Under the pieces are notes generated by a model. It searched no databases and was not told where the DNA came from. It worked only from the letters and a program-made list of their open reading frames with translations. The position numbers and the translations under genes were made by a program. Positions 1-6,956 of a stretch of 48,924 bases of DNA are shown here, piece after piece. Each line of letters begins with the position of its first letter. Positions within the stretch are counted from its first letter, which is position 1. Source of the stretch: Mesostigma viride (Eukaryota > Streptophyta > Mesostigmatophyceae > Mesostigmatales > Mesostigmataceae); the NCBI GenBank assembly GCA_009746045.1, contig RPFO01000204.1, forward strand, positions 1-48,924, given 5' to 3'.

Positions 1-1
1 T

Positions 2-367
2 CCGGTGCGCATCCCCAAGCCGCGCGGGGTGAACAGCCGCATGTGGGAGTACGTGAAGTCCCGCGCCGTGTCCGCGAACGCCCGCATGAAGCGGGACGGC
101 GTGCGGCCCTGCTTCGACTCTCACGAGGTTGCCCAGATCTACGCCTGGTTCGTGGCCTCGCCGGAGTGCGCGGTGTGCGGCACGCCCTTCGCCATGGGGT
201 TCGGGCCCAAGGAGGACGAGCTGTCCCTGGACAAGGCCGACCCGCTGGACCGCGCGTACTGCGGCAACACGCGCCTGCTCTGTCACGGCTGCAACAACGC
301 CAAGCGGTTCGAGGACACCATGAGGCTGTACGCGCGCCTGATGGAGGCCAACCGGTGCCCCGTCTAG
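2..367 (+). CDS. HNH-type endonuclease-like protein (5' partial)
   Basis: The frame is open to the left edge, so the true start probably lies outside the window; a GTG at position 5 is the first possible in-window start. The C-terminal half has a CxxC pair (CAVCG), a central LSLDKADP stretch, then N-T-R-L-L-C-x-x-C-N-x-x-K. This order of zinc-binding Cys pairs and Asp/Asn matches small HNH endonucleases. Such proteins nick or cut DNA and in large DNA viruses are often homing-type or recombination enzymes. The function is inferred from the motif alone. It ends 45 bp before the nuclease gene at 413, which has its own promoter-like element. The reading is moderately secure because the Cys/His/Asn spacing is good but the protein is incomplete. 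Confidence 0.65.
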   Translation, partial: PVRIPKPRGVNSRMWEYVKSRAVSANARMKRDGVRPCFDSHEVAQIYAWFVASPECAVCGTPFAMGFGPKEDELSLDKADPLDRAYCGNTRLLCHGCNNAKRFEDTMRLYARLMEANRCPV

Positions 368-370
368 TCT

Positions 371-409
371 AGTATCATCCAATCAATTATCTCGCTTGCT
401 TAGTATAAC
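371..409 (+). promoter_or_regulatory. GTAT-type promoter elements upstream of the nuclease gene
   Basis: Two GTAT elements, AGTATCATCC at 371-380 and TAGTATAAC at 401-409, stand in a short AT-rich gap. The second lies a few bases before the ATG at 413. The same GTAT(A/C) core precedes about twenty other genes here at a similar distance, so it probably marks the core promoter. Confidence 0.45.
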
Positions 410-412
410 ACG

Positions 413-949
413 ATGTCGTTCGCGCGATTGCTGAAGACCGTTAGCTCCGGACTGATGCCGCGGGACCGCGAGACCGCGCCCGACCTGGCTACGTTGACGA
501 ACAGCGAGGTGAAGCCCTTCTCCTTTTACGGGCTGGTGTTCAAAGAGTGCAAGGTGTGCCAGGTGTGCGACGGGGACACGGTTAAAATAATCACGCTGAA
601 CCCCTGGACACGCCAGCCTATGAAGGTGACCGTCCGGCTGCTGGGTATCGACACGGAAGAGCTGAAGCCGTTCCGCTACGTCCCGCAGAGGGACGCTATT
701 ATACAACGCGCGAGACTGGCCAGAAAGAGACTGCTCCAGCTGACCACCAACGTCTCGTGGGACGACCACGACGAGGGGATGAGCCAGGCGGACATACAGG
801 AGAGAGTGGACAAAAACACGAAGATCCTGGAGCTGCGCTGTCACTCCAACGACGCGTTCGGTCGCGTGCTGGGCTGGTTGGTGGACAAGGACACCAACCT
901 GTGCATCAACGAGGTCATGCGAGCCGAGGGACACTGCAAGGCCCTCTAG
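413..949 (+). CDS. Staphylococcal nuclease (SNase/thermonuclease)-like protein
   Basis: This 178-residue protein has the SNase order of motifs. CDGDTVKI begins the beta-barrel, VRLLGIDTEE carries the Arg and Glu equivalent to catalytic R35 and E43 of staphylococcal nuclease, and AFGRVLGWL carries the third catalytic-type Arg (R87). It ends with INEVMRAEGHCK, the usual final helix. Family members are calcium-dependent phosphodiesterases that degrade DNA and RNA. About 40 N-terminal residues precede the domain and show no clear signal peptide. In a large DNA virus it could degrade host nucleic acid or process viral DNA, which is inference. The start is set by the ATG at 413 following the AGTATAAC element. 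Right after its stop the base composition changes abruptly to AT-rich. Confidence 0.85.
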   Translation: MSFARLLKTVSSGLMPRDRETAPDLATLTNSEVKPFSFYGLVFKECKVCQVCDGDTVKIITLNPWTRQPMKVTVRLLGIDTEELKPFRYVPQRDAIIQRARLARKRLLQLTTNVSWDDHDEGMSQADIQERVDKNTKILELRCHSNDAFGRVLGWLVDKDTNLCINEVMRAEGHCKAL

Positions 950-1140
950 CTATACCAACAGCGCAAGACATAGAAAATGAACTTGGGTACACATTAGACA
1001 AATTAAGGCAAAAAATAGCCATTGAAAATGGTTGGGATGTCAATAATATGCCTGCTGACTGGGAATTAATAATAGATGGTCTACATCAGATCTCAAGAGA
1101 AAAAGATAACCCAGTTGCCTTTAAAAGCGTCGGCCAGCAC
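950..1140 (+). other. AT-rich foreign-looking coding fragment
   Basis: Right after the nuclease stop codon the sequence becomes AT-rich, in sharp contrast to both neighbours. One frame (codons from about 952) stays open for some 60 codons and reads like a real protein, with stretches such as DIENELGYTLDKLRQKI and GWDVNNMPADWEL. It has no ATG of its own and dissolves into GC-rich sequence near 1140. I do not recognise the protein. It looks like the remnant of a gene from a donor of different composition, inserted between two viral genes. Continuity with the upstream frame is accidental because the nuclease uses another frame. Confidence 0.45.
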
Positions 1141-1220
1141 CTAGTGCGCCGATCCAAAGAGCCGCCTATCAAAAACCACACCGACACGACGCTGCAGACA
1201 AAAATCCGATCCGGGCAAAT

Positions 1221-2630
1221 CTACTCGAGGGTGGCCAGGTCGACGAGGGTCAGCACCCCGTCGGGGATGGTGGGGTGCCCGCTGATCCGCGCGCCACCGC
1301 CCAGCGGCTCGGTGACGGTCACGTAGAGGCGCGCCATCTCCAGGGACCAGCGGTGGCGGTCGCACGCCAGCACCAGCCTGGTCCACTTGCGCGCGAAGAT
1401 CTGGGTCACCCGGAACTCCACCATGTCGTGCACGTACCCCGGGAGCCCACGGACAGCGTGCGGGCAGCACCTGGACACCCTGGCGAACTCGGTCGCGATC
1501 TCGACCATGAGCTGCTTGGTCAGCGTCAGGGAGGCGGTTCCGAGGCCGAGCGCCTTGATCGTTCGCACCCCCGTGGTGACCCGCTCGTAAACCTTGTCGA
1601 TGATCTCCTTCTCCTGGCTGAGTTTGTCGTACCCGTCCGCCTTCCACCCCAGCTGCATCTCCATCACCGCCGAGTCCCGCATCTCGTCCCGCAACTTCGC
1701 GTCCGTCTCCTCCAGCTTCTCCGTCAGCCTCGCGATTTCGTCGCGGCTCTCGTCAAGCCGCCCCTTGACGGCGACCAGCTCGCTGGCCAGCTGCCCGGCG
1801 TGCTTCTGAACCTCCCTCTCGGTGATGTCGTTCAGGGCCTTCTCGATGTCCGCCACCTTCTGGGCGGTCTCTCTCTCGGCATGCTCCCGGAACCTCTGCA
1901 GCTCCTTGGTGGCGACCTCTCCCGCCCGCTGCAGCTCCAGGAGGCGCCTCTCCTCCTCCTCCTGGAGCTCCTGCTGCAGGCGCTCGACCATATCGCAACT
2001 CTCCTTCAGCTCCAGCCGCAGTACGGCGTTCTCCTCCGTCAGCTTGGATATCTCCTCCACGCGGTCGGAGATTTCGCTCACAAGCTCGTGGTTCTCCTTC
2101 ACCATCTCGAGGTGCGCGCGGTTTATGGCGACCATGCTCGCGTTGTCCTGGGCCTGCTGCTGCTTGTACACGTCGATCTGGCGCCCGAAGTCCAGTTGCT
2201 GCTCCTTCAGCTCCTTTTCTTTCTCCTTCAGCTCCTCCTTGAGCCGGTCCGCGACTTCGTTGCGCTCGAACACTGGGGTGTGAGGGCTCACCCGGCTGGC
2301 CTGCTCCAGCTCCCGCAGGCCCTGGTCGGGAAGCTCCCATCCGTTGTTGTGGAAGTACTTGACTAGCAGGGGGAGCTCACTCGCCAGCTCGGGGTTGTTA
2401 AGGCACACGTGGTACGCCAGAATTGGGTGTAGCGAGTGGCCGCCCCGCCCGGCCTTCCACGATGGGTTTCTCAGACCGCGTTCCTGGAGCGCGGCATCCA
2501 GCGCCTCCCGGACATCCTTATGCCCCGGATAGTCCGTGAGGGCGTGGATGCATTTGTCGAGCCCCTTCCACCTTTCCATGGGGATGTATGCGTTGGGGTC
2601 GTTGATGTTTAACTGCTGCCGGTTCTGCAT
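1221..2630 (-). CDS. Coiled-coil protein with N-terminal globular domain
   Basis: The start is taken at the ATG at 2630 (MQNRQQLNIND); an in-frame extension to 2852 only reads the tandem repeat and is rejected. The 469-residue protein has three parts. An N-terminal region of about 110 residues contains GRGGHSLHPILAYH, faintly like the end of a KilA-N domain. From about residue 115 to 330 there is a long Glu/Lys/Leu/Gln-rich coiled coil. The C-terminal region of about 130 residues contains Cys/His (CCPHAV) and aromatic residues and probably folds. Such an architecture suits a DNA-binding or scaffold protein that oligomerises through the coiled coil, but I assign no function. No break is visible. 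The promoter side abuts the repeat array. Confidence 0.6.
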   Translation of the reverse strand: MQNRQQLNINDPNAYIPMERWKGLDKCIHALTDYPGHKDVREALDAALQERGLRNPSWKAGRGGHSLHPILAYHVCLNNPELASELPLLVKYFHNNGWELPDQGLRELEQASRVSPHTPVFERNEVADRLKEELKEKEKELKEQQLDFGRQIDVYKQQQAQDNASMVAINRAHLEMVKENHELVSEISDRVEEISKLTEENAVLRLELKESCDMVERLQQELQEEEERRLLELQRAGEVATKELQRFREHAERETAQKVADIEKALNDITEREVQKHAGQLASELVAVKGRLDESRDEIARLTEKLEETDAKLRDEMRDSAVMEMQLGWKADGYDKLSQEKEIIDKVYERVTTGVRTIKALGLGTASLTLTKQLMVEIATEFARVSRCCPHAVRGLPGYVHDMVEFRVTQIFARKWTRLVLACDRHRWSLEMARLYVTVTEPLGGGARISGHPTIPDGVLTLVDLATLE

Positions 2631-2698
2631 GTGCACAGGATAATAAGCGCAGTCAGGTAAAGCAGCAAAGGGAAAATTGAAGTGAGCTGAAACGAAAG

Positions 2699-3120
2699 GG
2701 CCCAAGACAGTGGATCCAGCAGTCCTGCATTGTACAAAAAGCCTGTGAATGCCTGCACAGTTTCGGACAGGCGGCGGCAAACGGATGAAGCAGCCAGGAA
2801 AATATAAGGGGTGCTGAAAGGGTTCAAGAAAGTGGATCCAACAGTCCTGCATTGTACAAAAAGCCTGTGAATGCCTGCACAGTTTCGGACAGGCGGCGGC
2901 AAACGGATGAAGCAGCCAGGAAAATATAGGGGGTGCTGAAAGGGTTCAAGAAAGTGGATCCACCAGTCCTGCATTGTACAAAAAGCCTTTGAATGCCTGC
3001 ACAGTTTCGGACAGGCGGCGGCAAACGGATGAAGCAGCCAGGAAAATCTAGGGTAATGAAAGCTTTAAGGGCCCAAGAAAGTGCTACCAACCCTCCTGCA
3101 TTGTACAAATAACTTCTGAA
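2699..3120. repeat. 122-bp tandem repeat array (about four copies)
   Basis: Copies begin with CCTGCATTGTACAAA at 2724, 2846, 2968 and 3095, giving periods of 122, 122 and 127 bp. A partial leading copy (GGGCCCAAGACAGTGGATCC) begins near 2699. The first three copies are nearly identical and the fourth is degraded from about 3110. Each unit contains a GTGGATCC box and a GACAGGCGGCGGCAAACGG block. Short ORFs in the array repeat themselves and are interrupted by stops, so I treat it as non-coding. The high identity of the first three copies points to recent expansion. Possible roles are host-derived minisatellite, replication-associated repeat or transposon-internal repeat; the sequence alone does not decide. 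Confidence 0.85.
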
Positions 3121-3597
3121 TGCTTGCACATGCCGGATAAGCGGCGGCAAACGGAATGTGAAGCAACCAAAAACATGATTGCAATGAAAGTGCCCCTCCT
3201 GGCCTGGATAGAAAAACTAAAGAGGCCTGCATTGGCAGGATCACAACAACTTTGCAAGGACAGCAAAAAGGCAGCACTCACCGCATTCCTGCCGGCGCTG
3301 CCCGATGAAGTCCCAAGAGTAGTAGCCATGACAATGGACATCTGTGTCCAGGCAGAGAGATGGATTGGGTTGGTGGTGACAGTGTGAAGACTGGGTAAAG
3401 ACTGTGAAGACTGGCTGTCCAGGGGAGGCTGTGTCTTGAATGTCTGAAGTGTCTTGGGTGGCCACTTAACATATTCCAGCCGCTTGTGATCTTTGGCGCG
3501 CTTTTACCGCCGCTGGCGCCACATAACCGAGGGTGTCCCGCCCGATTACGCCGTTACGGCCGGGTGGCCGCCTCACCCCTCACTTGTGACACCATTC
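3121..3597. other. Gene-poor stretch after the tandem repeats
   Basis: No convincing gene is seen. An 87-codon plus-strand frame at 3124-3387 starts inside the degraded fourth repeat copy and has no recognisable domain. A degenerate short repeat of GTGAAGACTGG occurs around 3384-3416. The stretch 3487-3590 resembles a further, strongly diverged copy of the repeat described next (GGCGCGCTT and CCGGGTGGCC-like blocks). Confidence 0.4.
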
Positions 3598-4122
3598 TGA
3601 CATCTGCCGGGTACCCAAAGCGACACTCTTTTTCCGCCGCTGTCGTCATTCGACTGACGGTACGCCGTCCGATTTGGTCTCAAGGCAGGGTAGAAAAATA
3701 ATAAATCGATTAAAAAATGATCAAATCTCAACTTGCAGATCCTGATGAAGATTTTGTAAACAAGTGCCAGATATTTGAGAGTTGCAGCAGGGAAGCAAAA
3801 GATTCAGGACTTTCGAATTTGGCCGGGCTGGCGCGCTTCCAGGGAATAACAGCCTGAATGACGAGGGCCCCACTCCTGACATCCGCCGGTTACCCGAAGC
3901 GACACCCTTATTCCGCCGCTTTCGTCGTTCGACTGACGGCACGCCGTCAGATTTTGCGTTTAGGGCCGGGTAGCAAATCATATATGGCAGACACTCACAA
4001 AGATTTTGGCCAGATGTCAGTGGAAAAGTGTCAGATATTTGTGAGTTACATGAGGGGAGCTCACTTCGAACTTGGCCGGACTGGCGCGCTTCCCGGGAAT
4101 AACAGCCGGGCTGACGGGGGCC
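3598..4122. repeat. Diverged tandem duplication of about 270 bp with hairpin
   Basis: Two modules alternate. Module A (3598-3702 and 3877-3980) shares GACATCYGCCGG, TACCCRAAGCGACAC, TTCCGCCGCT and CGACTGACGG. Module B (about 3730-3868 and 3990-4122) shares AAGATTTTG, CAGATATTTG, TTGGCCGG, CTGGCGCGCTTCC and GGAATAACAGCC. The A-to-A spacing is 279 bp and the B spacing about 262 bp. Module A at 3933-3950 contains a perfect inverted repeat CTGACGGC-AC-GCCGTCAG, partly kept in the first copy. ORFs crossing this DNA are not conserved between copies, so it is probably non-coding. It may be a mobile-element remnant or a host repeat. Confidence 0.7.
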
Positions 4123-4442
4123 ACTTGGAATTCCGCCAGGTGCGCGGAATTTATTGGGACAAGCGGCCATCATCCGCAACTTCGCCGAGTCTGCGCTCTG
4201 AAAAACAAGAACAGCACAAGGGTTTGGCACAGGTAATGGGGCAATTGGAGGATGCATTTGGATTCTGCAGCCTGTAATAAGTCAGTGTGGCAGGCCTCCA
4301 AGGAGGAATCAGTCAAAGAATTCCCTGAATTGTTCAATCCTGCTTTCCCTGGATTTTTCACATGCATTGAGAGAGTTGTTTTATCCGTTTTCTGCCGCGT
4401 TTCCTCCTTGTGCATGGTGTCTCATGCTGATTCTTTTCCCAG
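4123..4442. other. Non-coding leader with pyrimidine tract
   Basis: No supported gene lies here. From about 4379 to 4441 the plus strand is pyrimidine-rich (GTTTTCTGCCGCGTTTCCTCC and later CTGATTCTTTTCCCAG) and ends in CAG directly before the ATG at 4443. That is how a spliceosomal 3' splice site looks. An 86-codon ORF at 4252-4512 overlaps it and is not supported by composition. Confidence 0.35.
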
Positions 4443-4802
4443 ATGTCACCAGAGCTCCATACTCCTGAGGAAATTCATCAGCAGCAACCAGTGGGGGGGC
4501 AGTCCCTCCTGAACTCTGTGGATTGGAGCTTCCTGCTCTCCTCTTCTCCGCTGGACTCATCCCCCAGCTGGGGTGGCACCCAGGAGGATTGGGAGAATTT
4601 CACACCTCCCTTCATCCTGCAGTGGCTGGAAAGATACAAGCAGTCCGAGCAGGCCCGGCGTAAAGAGCCCGATACGCCCGGGAGCGCGGCCGAAAGCGAG
4701 CAACTGCGGCGAGAATTGGAGCAGGAGCTGATTTACCTTTTGTCAGAGCCAGAAGATTTCTTCTCTACAGAGACAGATGGGCAATGTGCAGGCAGTTTTT
4801 GA
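4443..4802 (+). CDS. Hypothetical acidic protein, possibly an exon
   Basis: The 119-residue frame is rich in Ser, Pro, Glu and Trp in its first half (SLLNSVDWSFLLSSSPLDSS) and ends with a Glu/Leu-rich helix (ELEQELIYLLSEPEDFF). I recognise no family. The ATG is directly preceded by a pyrimidine tract and CAG, so it could be an internal exon whose true start is upstream. It overlaps the next ORF by 26 bases in another frame; the +1 relation does not fit the single-base deletions seen in other split genes. Base composition and surrounding repeats set this gene apart from the viral backbone. It may be host or mobile-element DNA. Confidence that it is translated as drawn is low. Confidence 0.35.
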   Translation: MSPELHTPEEIHQQQPVGGQSLLNSVDWSFLLSSSPLDSSPSWGGTQEDWENFTPPFILQWLERYKQSEQARRKEPDTPGSAAESEQLRRELEQELIYLLSEPEDFFSTETDGQCAGSF

Positions 4803-5328
4803 TGAGACCAACCAGCTGAGTGGGGAGGACCAGCAGCTGCTGTGGGAATACTTGCTGGATGGGAGCATCGACATTTCCGACGCCTGCACGGCGAAGTTTG
4901 ACAAATTTAAGACCATGCTGGATACAGAGTCCCCCACAGAGCCCTCTGTCATCCTCAGGAGGTACCACACCCTGTCCAGATACCTGATGGCAGAGGGGCT
5001 GTCTCCCCACCACCGCCAGGATATGTTAAAGGCCAGGGCCAGGGTGGCAAAACGCGTGCCGTCTTCCTTGGGGGTTGACATGGACAAGTTGTTTTTGCTG
5101 GAGGACGAGAAGGTGGTGAAGGCCGTCACCCTCGACAGGGAGCAGCGATTAGGCAGGGAGGCCGAGAAGGCCGCGGTGGCCTTTCGTGCCCAGAGGGCGC
5201 GAGAGTACGAGGAGAGGAAGAAGAGAGAGAAGGAGGCCGCCAAGAAGGCGGATAGGGAGGAGAGGGAGGCCAAGAGGCTCAAGAAACTGAACACCCACGA
5301 TATCAGAAAGTTTTTTGACCGTACTTGA
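4777..5328 (+). CDS. Hypothetical charged helical protein with C-terminal IRKFF motif
   Basis: The 183-residue protein has a folded-looking N-terminal half (LSGEDQQLLWEYLLDGSIDIS; then LRRYHTLSRYLMAEGLSP) followed by about 50 residues of alternating Arg/Lys/Glu/Ala predicted to form a single long helix. The last residues, LNTHDIRKFFDRT, resemble a degenerate PCNA-interacting (PIP) box because of the I-x-x-F-F pattern at the extreme C-terminus; the first Gln is replaced by Thr, so this is only a suggestion. Upstream, ATTTCTTCTCTACAG just before the ATG looks like another 3' splice site. I do not recognise the family. With the preceding ORF it may be one spliced eukaryotic-type gene. Confidence 0.45.
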   Translation: MGNVQAVFDETNQLSGEDQQLLWEYLLDGSIDISDACTAKFDKFKTMLDTESPTEPSVILRRYHTLSRYLMAEGLSPHHRQDMLKARARVAKRVPSSLGVDMDKLFLLEDEKVVKAVTLDREQRLGREAEKAAVAFRAQRAREYEERKKREKEAAKKADREEREAKRLKKLNTHDIRKFFDRT

Positions 5329-5403
5329 TGGTTTTGTGGAATCGTATTGATTTTGATGTGGCGACTCAGTTTAAAAAATTTCGTACTTATAATTAAAAAT
5401 TTA

Positions 5404-5835
5404 ATGCGTTCCGGATTGAGTGTGCCATTGGTAGATGCGCAGGTTATGCACCGCGAACATCCGCGCACTTTTAAAGTGCCTTCGAGGGATAGGTTGTCTT
5501 CGATACGACCGGGGGATTTTGTCAAGATATCTAACACAAAAGAGCGTTTCTGGGTTCAAGTGACGCGCGTGTCTCGCCCACGTCTAGAGGGCACCGTCGA
5601 CAACAACCTCGTATACACGCAACCTTATGATGCTGGTGACACCATAGTGTTTCATGAGGCCAACGTGTATGAAATTCTAAAAGCTGAGAAAGCAACCAAG
5701 TTGGTGCAAGTTCTTAAACGTCACGCGCGACGGGTTCGCGGAGGCCATCCCAAAAACAGGAGGCCATCAAAATCCTTGTACACCAAAAACTTGACAACAT
5801 GCTCGAACATCCAAAATAACGAAAGGTTTAAATAG
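5404..5835 (+). CDS. Small beta-rich protein, DUF2314/DUF2185-like
   Basis: The start is chosen at the ATG at 5404 because the upstream in-frame extension (to 5347) reads AT-rich leader sequence. The core reads GDFVKIS-x4-RFWVQV followed by LEGTVDNNLVYT and GDTIVFHEANVYEI. This pattern of GD-x-VKI, E/R-FWV-x-V, G-x-VDN and an ending D/E-I matches my memory of the DUF2314 and DUF2185 group of small bacterial and phage proteins. Their biochemical role is unknown to me. A basic tail (KRHARRVRGGHPKNRRPSK) could bind nucleic acid. The gene is AT-richer than most of the window and sits at the end of the atypical island, so it may have been acquired separately. The family assignment is tentative. 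Confidence 0.5.
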   Translation: MRSGLSVPLVDAQVMHREHPRTFKVPSRDRLSSIRPGDFVKISNTKERFWVQVTRVSRPRLEGTVDNNLVYTQPYDAGDTIVFHEANVYEILKAEKATKLVQVLKRHARRVRGGHPKNRRPSKSLYTKNLTTCSNIQNNERFK

Positions 5836-5931
5836 TTTCTAAAAACTCAAAGACACGAAGACGATGGAGACAAACACCATCAAAGAACTTGTTAACAGCT
5901 ACCAAGACCGGTAGGCGCATCACTTTGCGCT

Positions 5932-5942
5932 TATATAAAGGG
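5932..5942 (+). promoter_or_regulatory. TATA box of an MSV199 gene
   Basis: TATATAAAGGG lies 49 bases before the ATG at 5991. A closely similar GAGTATAAATAGGG precedes the MSV199 pseudogene at 48.2 kb, which suggests a promoter class shared by this family and different from the GTAT elements of the structural genes. Confidence 0.5.
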
Positions 5943-5990
5943 ATAACATATCTCCACGAGTCAATAACAGCCGGTGACAAGTACATGACC

Positions 5991-6893
5991 ATGGCGTTCC
6001 GGGCGGTTGTTATGTATCTGCGGCCCTCGCGCGACATGCCGGGGGAGGACCCCTTCGCAAACAAGATACGAGTGACGCCCGATGGCAAGATATCCGTCAT
6101 CGATATCATCAAATCTGTTCTATTCATGACCGAAGACGGTGTCTTTAAAGATAAGGCGAATCAGATGGCGAGTAACGCGTTCGGACGCCTCGAGAAAGAG
6201 TACCCAGAGGTGTCATCTGGATGTAGACACTTCAAATTTCCCGGCGCCGGTCAGCGAGACACGCCTGTCATCGACCGACCAGGTGTCATCAAGATCGTCC
6301 AGCTGCTGCCCGGCAGACGGGCCGCTTCCTTTCGCGACATGCTTGCGACGTTGTTTGAGCGGTACCTGGACGCGGACCGGTCGCTGGCCGACGAAATATA
6401 CGCCCGCGCGGATGCCAGGGACTCGCGGCTGAAGGACGACCAACGCGTGAAGAGTTGTGAGTCCACCAAAAGCCACATGCAGGCCGTGAAGGAGAGTGGC
6501 GCCCCCTCGTTGGCTCGTAACCCGGCCAGGGTGTACGCGCACATTAACGAGGTCGAAAACTACACGGCCACCGGGATGCACACCCGCGAGATCCGCGAGC
6601 TGCATCAGATGAAGAGGGGCGACTCGACGCGCGACTACCTCACCGAGAGCGTCTGCGCGGGCATCGACCTGATGAACATACTCAACAGGAACGCGATATC
6701 CAGGGGGGAGAACCCCTCCGCCAGCATCGACAACATAGGCAGGGAGCTGTTCCCGGTGTTTGAGCGCCTTAAGATGCACGAGGAAGCTAGCAAACCGCAG
6801 CCCAGGTCGTTTGCGCTGGCCAATAAGAACAAAAGAGAAGACTACAAGAGGCTGATCGCCGAGACCCAGGCCAGGAAGCGCGTTTGCTCGTGA
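5991..6893 (+). CDS. MSV199/KilA-N-type DNA-binding protein, copy 1
   Basis: The start at ATG 5991 (MAFRAVVMYLRP) is chosen by alignment with the two other copies in this window, which begin MSxxVxQYLxP. The 300-residue protein has an N-terminal MSV199-like domain (about residues 15-130): DPFANKIRVTPDGKISVIDI, then HFKFPGAGQRDTPV, then GVIKIVQLLPGRRAA and FERYLDADRSLADEI. MSV199 is related to the KilA-N and Bro-N DNA-binding domains common in large eukaryotic DNA viruses. The C-terminal half is divergent between copies and is rich in Arg, Glu and Lys. A likely role is DNA binding and gene regulation, which is inferred from the family. A TATATAAAGGG box lies upstream and an AATAAAGC signal follows the stop. 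Confidence 0.75.
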   Translation: MAFRAVVMYLRPSRDMPGEDPFANKIRVTPDGKISVIDIIKSVLFMTEDGVFKDKANQMASNAFGRLEKEYPEVSSGCRHFKFPGAGQRDTPVIDRPGVIKIVQLLPGRRAASFRDMLATLFERYLDADRSLADEIYARADARDSRLKDDQRVKSCESTKSHMQAVKESGAPSLARNPARVYAHINEVENYTATGMHTREIRELHQMKRGDSTRDYLTESVCAGIDLMNILNRNAISRGENPSASIDNIGRELFPVFERLKMHEEASKPQPRSFALANKNKREDYKRLIAETQARKRVCS

Positions 6894-6910
6894 TGTCCGT
6901 TGCCTGAGTT

Positions 6911-6916
6911 AATAAA
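6911..6916 (+). terminator. Polyadenylation-type signal AATAAA
   Basis: AATAAAGCA follows the stop of the MSV199 gene by 17 bases. The same AATAAAGC-type signal recurs after several other genes here (33104, 39513, 41341, and on the minus strand at 24640 and 41354). This suggests polyadenylated viral mRNAs. Confidence 0.5.
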
Positions 6917-6956
6917 GCATTTGTGTTATTGAATGAAAATACCCATTTATCGTTCT

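Noticed and set aside
2631-3150. Minus-strand ORFs across the 122-bp repeats
   Set aside because: They just repeat the same translated unit and the copies contain stops in other units; coding is not supported.
4252-4512. 86-codon ORF before the first island ORF
   Set aside because: It overlaps the pyrimidine tract and the next ORF, has no recognisable features and looks like read-through of non-coding sequence.
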